From Bacteroidales bacterium (GTDB lineage: Bacteria; Bacteroidota; Bacteroidia; Bacteroidales; JAAUTT01), in NCBI GenBank assembly GCA_025350365.1, contig JANXXY010000216.1, forward strand, positions 1 through 17,038: 17,038 nt of DNA, given 5' to 3'. How positions within the stretch are numbered: the stretch's first letter is position 1; each line of letters opens with the position of its first letter. Made by a program: the position numbers and the translations under genes. Of the stretch, positions 16,161-17,038 are shown one piece after another. The notes beneath the pieces are model-generated. The model made no database searches. It worked only from the letters and a program-made list of their open reading frames with translations, and had not been told where the DNA came from.

Positions 16161-16967
16161 ATGAAAGATAAAAACAAAGAAATTAAAGTTGAATTAAAAC
16201 CCGAAACAAAGCTTCCTGTTATCGTTGAAACTAAAACTGTAAATCTTTTTTACGGCTCGTTTCATGCCCTAAAAAATATTAATTTTCAAGCATATCAAAA
16301 TACGGTAACTGCCTTAATTGGCCCGTCGGGATGTGGAAAGTCCACGTTTCTGCGACTATTCAATCGTATGAACGATTTAATTGATAATGTAAATATTAGT
16401 GGTCGTGTATTGCTCAAGGACACGGATATTTACAACAAATCGGTTGATCCGGATGAGCTTCGTAAAAAAATTGGAATGGTGTTTCAGAAACCCAATCCAT
16501 TTCCAAAATCGATTTTTGAAAATGTAGCCTATGGATTACGCGTCAATGGAATAAAGGACAATGGATACATTGAAGAAAAAGTTAAAACCTCTCTCATGCA
16601 GGCGGCACTTTGGAATGAGGTAAAGGACAACCTTAAGAAATCAGCTTTTGAACTTTCAGGCGGACAACAACAGCGATTATGCATTGCCAGGGCTCTGGCC
16701 ATAGAACCCGAAGTCATTCTGATGGACGAACCGGCTTCTGCTCTCGATCCAATTTCAACATCACACATCGAAGAATTGATTTTCGAATTAAAAAAGCAAT
16801 ATACTATTATCATTGTAACCCATAATATGCAACAAGCAGGAAGGGTAAGCGATTTTACTTCGTTTTTCTATTTAGGCGAATTGATCGAACATGGCTCGAC
16901 AAAGCTTATATTTACAAGTCCGAATAATATCAAAACCCAGAACTATATTACTGGACGATTCGGATGA
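16161..16967 (+). CDS. pstB: Phosphate ABC transporter ATP-binding protein PstB
   Basis: This 268-residue ATPase powers phosphate import through PstCA. It shows Walker A GPSGCGKST (residues 54-62), the family segment FLRLFNRMNDLI, a Q loop in GMVFQKPNPFPKSIFENV, the ABC signature LSGGQQQR, Walker B with VILMDEPASALDP, and the switch His in VTHNMQQ. The last residues ITGRFG match the usual PstB C terminus. The frame opens at a TTG at 16140 that overlaps the pstA stop, but the ATG at 16161 gives a hydrophilic N terminus and is preferred. The start precedes the family core by about 20 extra charged residues. No phoU is seen before the window ends, although it commonly follows pstB. Confidence 0.95.
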   Translation: MKDKNKEIKVELKPETKLPVIVETKTVNLFYGSFHALKNINFQAYQNTVTALIGPSGCGKSTFLRLFNRMNDLIDNVNISGRVLLKDTDIYNKSVDPDELRKKIGMVFQKPNPFPKSIFENVAYGLRVNGIKDNGYIEEKVKTSLMQAALWNEVKDNLKKSAFELSGGQQQRLCIARALAIEPEVILMDEPASALDPISTSHIEELIFELKKQYTIIIVTHNMQQAGRVSDFTSFFYLGELIEHGSTKLIFTSPNNIKTQNYITGRFG

Positions 16968-17001
16968 TTTTATTATGTACACAGAAATGAGTATTTAGAA
17001 A

Positions 17002-17031
17002 AAATCTAAAATCGTAAATCTAAAATCGTAA
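17002..17031. repeat. Tandem repeat of a 14-bp unit after pstB
   Basis: The unit ATCTAAAATCGTAA occurs twice without a gap (17004-17017 and 17018-17031), with two further matching bases on the left. It lies in the spacer downstream of pstB. No function is evident; similar AT-rich direct repeats are common in intergenic regions of this phylum. Confidence 0.6.
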
Positions 17032-17038
17032 ACGCAAT

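Noticed and set aside
1..17038. Search for CRISPR arrays, insertion sequences, tRNA or rRNA genes, integrase sites
   Set aside because: No regularly spaced repeats, transposase motifs, terminal inverted repeats or cloverleaf-like sequences were recognised by eye.

Overview
The window looks like the chromosome of an AT-rich Bacteroidota, probably a free-living or gut-type Bacteroidales/Marinilabiliales relative. This rests on a Bacteroidota-type promoter box (TAnnTTTG), weak Shine-Dalgarno sites, short charged lipoprotein signal peptides, a glycoside-hydrolase cluster with a lyxose/mannose isomerase, a TPR-like protein family that I recall mainly from this phylum, and an OprO/OprP-like porin beside a Pst operon. 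No mobile element, CRISPR array, tRNA or rRNA was seen.

Layout. Positions 1-1359 (minus) hold the 5' part of a membrane sensor (Cache-like periplasmic domain, HAMP, PAS) whose output domain lies outside the window. A 67-codon open frame without a start codon follows (1381-1581), then an acylphosphatase (+) and a GNAT acetyltransferase (-) whose ends overlap by 4 bp. From 2568 to 9378 a plus-strand block carries a creatininase-family amidohydrolase, two tandem full-length GH2 beta-mannosidase-family lipoproteins and a D-lyxose/D-mannose ketol-isomerase. Positions 9393-11604 are a gene graveyard: a 5'-truncated, frameshifted TPR-like gene (-), a 358-bp empty stretch, and a wrecked GH29 alpha-L-fucosidase gene (+) that still has a good terminator. 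From 11800 to the end lies a phosphate-acquisition block: porin, pstS, a strong hairpin terminator, pstC, pstA and pstB.

How the genes fit together. The first GH2 protein has all expected catalytic motifs and should release mannose from beta-mannosides. The isomerase can turn mannose into fructose for glycolysis. The fucosidase remnant suggests that the locus once handled a fucosylated, mannose-containing glycan. The phosphate block is a complete uptake path: outer-membrane porin, periplasmic binding protein, two permeases and the ATPase. TTAACA-type repeats spaced 11 bp apart upstream of pstS, and phased TTAA motifs upstream of the porin, are candidate PhoB-type operators.

The two most interesting points are these. 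(1) The second GH2 paralogue is intact in length and fold motifs but has lost the general acid/base Glu and most other active-site signature residues, while keeping the nucleophile strand; it looks like a selected pseudoenzyme. (2) PstC carries a periplasmic insert between its first two membrane segments that resembles a stretch of the PstS substrate-binding protein encoded just upstream.
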